From assembly GCA_031292305.1 (NCBI GenBank), contig JARLHJ010000019.1, positions 1 through 6,998 of the forward strand: 6,998 nt of DNA, written 5' to 3'. How positions within the stretch are numbered: the stretch's first letter is position 1; each line of letters starts with the position of its first letter. The position numbers and the translations under genes are program-made. Positions 5,698 through 6,998 of the stretch are shown here, in pieces. The stretch comes from Candidatus Babeliales bacterium (lineage in GTDB: Bacteria > Babelota > Babeliae > Babelales > JABDEC01). The notes under the pieces are model-generated. The model ran no database searches. It was given only the letters and a program-made list of their open reading frames with translations, and had not been told where the DNA came from.

Positions 5698-5970
5698 TTA
5701 AAACTTACGACTATGCTTTTCTTTTTCTTCTAATTTATCTGCATATTCTTCACGACGTTCTTTTTGTTCCGCATCTTTATCGCGTTTTTCATAACGTTCT
5801 TTATTTTCGCCTTTACCATCACCATGTCTTGCGTCCTGTTCTATAAAGTAATCAGCGACTCCTTTATCTAGCGGGCCATCAAATTCTTTTTCTTCTGATA
5901 ATTTTCTTTTTTGCGAATCATTTTTTTTATTAATAGCCTCATGGCCATATTTTCTATCTTCTTTTGCCAT
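5698..5970 (-). CDS. Small, very highly charged hypothetical protein
   Basis: A 90-residue protein made largely of Lys, Glu, Arg and Asp, with no Cys and no signal or membrane segment. A short, less charged centre, FDGPLDKGVADYFIEQDARHG (about 30-50), is the only part that might fold. Residues 54-88 alternate acidic and basic residues (ENKERYEKRDKDAEQKERR and on), typical of a solvent-exposed single helix or coiled coil. A strong site, AAAAGGAGTT, precedes the ATG by 7 bases; the leader through Met-Ala resembles that of the next gene upstream. Spacing is 25 bp to the upstream gene and 16 bp to the DUF6496-like gene, so it is the middle gene of a likely operon. No family recognised; a protective or stress role is only suggested by composition and neighbours. 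Confidence 0.78.
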   Translation of the reverse strand: MAKEDRKYGHEAINKKNDSQKRKLSEEKEFDGPLDKGVADYFIEQDARHGDGKGENKERYEKRDKDAEQKERREEYADKLEEKEKHSRKF

Positions 5971-5995
5971 GTTAAACTCCTTTTAAATTATAAAT

Positions 5996-6196
5996 TTATA
6001 ATTGTTTGTTTTTTCTTGCTTCGCTGTAGCGTGAAGAGCATTTACAATTATCTTTAGATTTATTTTCAAATTTGCTGCATTTCTTACAGTTTTCGCCACC
6101 ATGAACTTCTTTGACTTTATTTTCAGTAGCTTTTTTTGTGTTGTCTTGTTCGCCAGATCTCTCATAAAAACCCGGTTGTTTTTTCTTTTCTGCCAT
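5996..6196 (-). CDS. Small hydrophilic protein with CxxC and CxC cysteine pairs
   Basis: A 66-residue Lys/Glu/Asn-rich protein with no signal or membrane segment. The C-terminal half carries C37 and C40 (ENCKKCSKF) and C51 and C53 (NCKCSSRY), four Cys in a layout that could bind one zinc ion. This zinc role is inferred; it could also be a redox site. The frame stays open upstream to 6343, but the start at 6196 is chosen because AAAAAAGGAGTT sits 6-7 bases before it and the extension would run through the promoter. It is the first gene of the probable operon with 5698-5970 and 5481-5681, driven by the promoter at 6238-6267. No family recognised. Confidence 0.78.
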   Translation of the reverse strand: MAEKKKQPGFYERSGEQDNTKKATENKVKEVHGGENCKKCSKFENKSKDNCKCSSRYSEARKNKQL

Positions 6197-6237
6197 TTTG
6201 AACTCCTTTTTTCGGCCAAACATACTAATTATTTCCG

Positions 6238-6267
6238 ATTGTAACAAAATTATCTTTTGAAAATCAA
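6238..6267 (-). promoter_or_regulatory. Putative promoter of the small-protein operon
   Basis: TTGATT (6267-6262), an 18-base spacer and TACAAT (6243-6238) on the minus strand. Start near 6231, leader about 35 bases. Aligned with the promoter at 5402-5431 over 37 bases from just before the -35 to just after the -10, 24 positions are identical, including all of TTTGTTACA. Confidence 0.65.
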
Positions 6268-6349
6268 GGCTTTTTAATTTGATATTAAATAAATAGAGCT
6301 TAAATAACTGGTTTCTCTGGCTAATTACTATGACGTCGAGCATTTAGTA

Positions 6350-6379
6350 TTGCTATTTGTGTTTATTTTTTGTTAGGTT
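6350..6379 (+). promoter_or_regulatory. Weak putative promoter of the Cys-rich exported protein
   Basis: TTGCTA (6350-6355), 18 bases, then TAGGTT (6374-6379), a poor -10 preceded by TTTTTTGT. TATAAA at 6380-6385 is an alternative -10 but would be 24 bases from this -35. Confidence 0.3.
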
Positions 6380-6401
6380 TATAAAAAAAGAAAGGGTAAT
6401 T

Positions 6402-6617
6402 ATGAAGAAGATAAATGTATTCTATATTTTAATCTTGGTTTCCGGAATTTTTAATATTTCAGGCTTTGACTGCGATAATGATAGAGATTGTCGTGGCTTT
6501 GGTGGAAATTATTTATGTAATAATAGAAATCAATGTGAGTTGACGTCAAATGACGAATTTTTTGGCAAAAAAACCTGTTCTACTGATCCGTTGGAAAGAA
6601 AGCTAGATCTAAATTAA
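6402..6617 (+). CDS. Small exported cysteine-rich protein
   Basis: A 71-residue precursor. Residues 1-21 form a Sec signal (MKKINVFYILILVSG then IFNISG), leaving a mature peptide of about 50 residues with five Cys: C24, C30, C39, C45 and C59. The segment DCDNDRDCRGFGGNYLC (23-39), with NRNQCEL after it, has the CxxDxDCxxxGxxxC spacing common in small disulphide-rich extracellular modules of eukaryotes and some bacteria. The odd Cys count suggests a free thiol or an intermolecular bond. The frame is open upstream to 6357, but AAAGGG (6391-6396) points to 6402, which also gives the clean signal peptide. The Skp1-like gene starts 28 bp downstream on the same strand with no clear terminator between, so they may be co-transcribed. 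No specific family recognised. Confidence 0.75.
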   Translation: MKKINVFYILILVSGIFNISGFDCDNDRDCRGFGGNYLCNNRNQCELTSNDEFFGKKTCSTDPLERKLDLN

Positions 6618-6645
6618 CTATGTTAAAGTAGTTTTTAATAATTTA

Positions 6646-6998
6646 ATGAAAGTGAAGATGTTAAAAAATATTTTTATTTTAGTAATGTTTTTTTCGCCTT
6701 CAATAAATTATTGTGCAGATGAATCAAAAAGTTTGGATGAAGATGAAAAAGATTTAGGCTCAATAAGTTCATCTATTAAAAAAACTTTTAATTTCATAAG
6801 TTCTGAAGGTACTACATTCAAAGTCCCATTAAAAATTGCTTTACAGATCCCTTTAATTAAAGCAAAAATAAATTATCAAAGAGTAGGTGATCAAGTTGAT
6901 TATTCCTATGATTTTGAAGAAAATGAAATTTCTAAAATTACTTTAGGGTTATTAGCCAATGCCTTAATATTATTTGATAAATTTGAAAATTTAGAAAA
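6646..6998 (+). CDS. Exported protein with Skp1/BTB-POZ-like domain (partial, 3' end outside window)
   Basis: The first 117 residues are visible. A Sec signal (about 1-24, core NIFILVMFF, likely cleavage after NYCA) is followed by an acidic spacer (DESKSLDEDEKD). Residues 48-78, with FNFISSEGTTFKVPLKIALQ then IPLIKAKI, resemble the start of eukaryotic Skp1, where [20 protein letters not shown] leads into an IKTML helix. The following NEISKITLGLLANALILF (93-110) fits the later Skp1 helix. Skp1 is the adaptor that joins cullin to F-box proteins in ubiquitin ligases. The match is by eye and the C-terminal F-box-binding part lies off the window. Start 6646 gives MKVKMLKN; 6658 is an in-frame alternative and neither has a strong ribosome site. 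It lies 28 bp after the Cys-rich gene and may share its transcript. Confidence 0.62.
   Translation, partial: MKVKMLKNIFILVMFFSPSINYCADESKSLDEDEKDLGSISSSIKKTFNFISSEGTTFKVPLKIALQIPLIKAKINYQRVGDQVDYSYDFEENEISKITLGLLANALILFDKFENLE

Noticed and set aside
5986-6003. Perfect 18-bp palindrome AATTATAAATTTATAATT over the stop codon of the Cys-pair protein gene.
   Set aside because: Pure A/T and no second copy seen; likely composition rather than an operator.
5996-6343. Longer version of the Cys-pair protein starting at 6343.
   Set aside because: The extension crosses the promoter boxes at 6238-6267 and ignores the strong ribosome site in front of 6196.
6541-6548. TGACGTCA palindrome, with TGACGTC also at 6331.
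   Set aside because: One copy lies inside the Cys-rich coding region and the other is incomplete; no regulatory arrangement is visible.

Overview
The window is a strongly AT-rich bacterial stretch packed with short genes on both strands. Bacterial Shine-Dalgarno sites (AAGGAG type), an ATGA start/stop overlap and sigma70-like promoters show a bacterial chromosome. The gene content looks like an intracellular bacterium of protists or other eukaryotes: a DOT1-like methyltransferase, WD40 repeats, leucine-rich repeats (LRR), a RING-H2 finger and a Skp1/BTB-like domain, nearly all behind N-terminal signal peptides. Low GC, many exported proteins and this domain mix fit Dependentiae (TM6/Babeliae) best, but that is inference; Chlamydiae-, Legionella- or Amoebophilus-like hosts are not excluded.

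Layout. (1) 1-495, minus: N-terminal part of a lipoprotein-like DOT1-type methyltransferase, cut by the window edge. (2) 678-1604, plus: an exported endonuclease/exonuclease/phosphatase-family enzyme, meeting tail to tail with (3) 1605-2555, minus: an exported WD40 protein. (4) 2711-3565, plus: the NHEJ protein Ku, overlapping by 4 bp (5) 3562-4071: a small exported LRR protein. (6) 4148-5026, plus: an exported LRR protein, paralogous to (5), that ends in a complete RING-H2 finger. A strong hairpin at 5037-5065 separates it from (7-10) 5083-6196, minus: four very hydrophilic small proteins, one recognisable as DUF6496-like. (11) 6402-6617, plus: a small exported Cys-rich protein. (12) 6646 to the window end, plus: an exported protein with a Skp1/BTB-like domain, cut by the edge.

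How it may fit together. Two groups stand out. One is a set of eukaryote-like exported proteins (DOT1-like, WD40, LRR, LRR-RING, Skp1-like) that resemble the parts list of a cullin-RING ubiquitin ligase and could act on a host. The other is a block of small charged proteins in which two promoters match closely, suggesting joint control, perhaps in a stress or dispersal stage. Ku is the only obvious DNA repair gene; no ligase partner is in the window. No tRNA, rRNA, CRISPR array or insertion sequence was seen, and no gene-free gap exceeds 300 bases.
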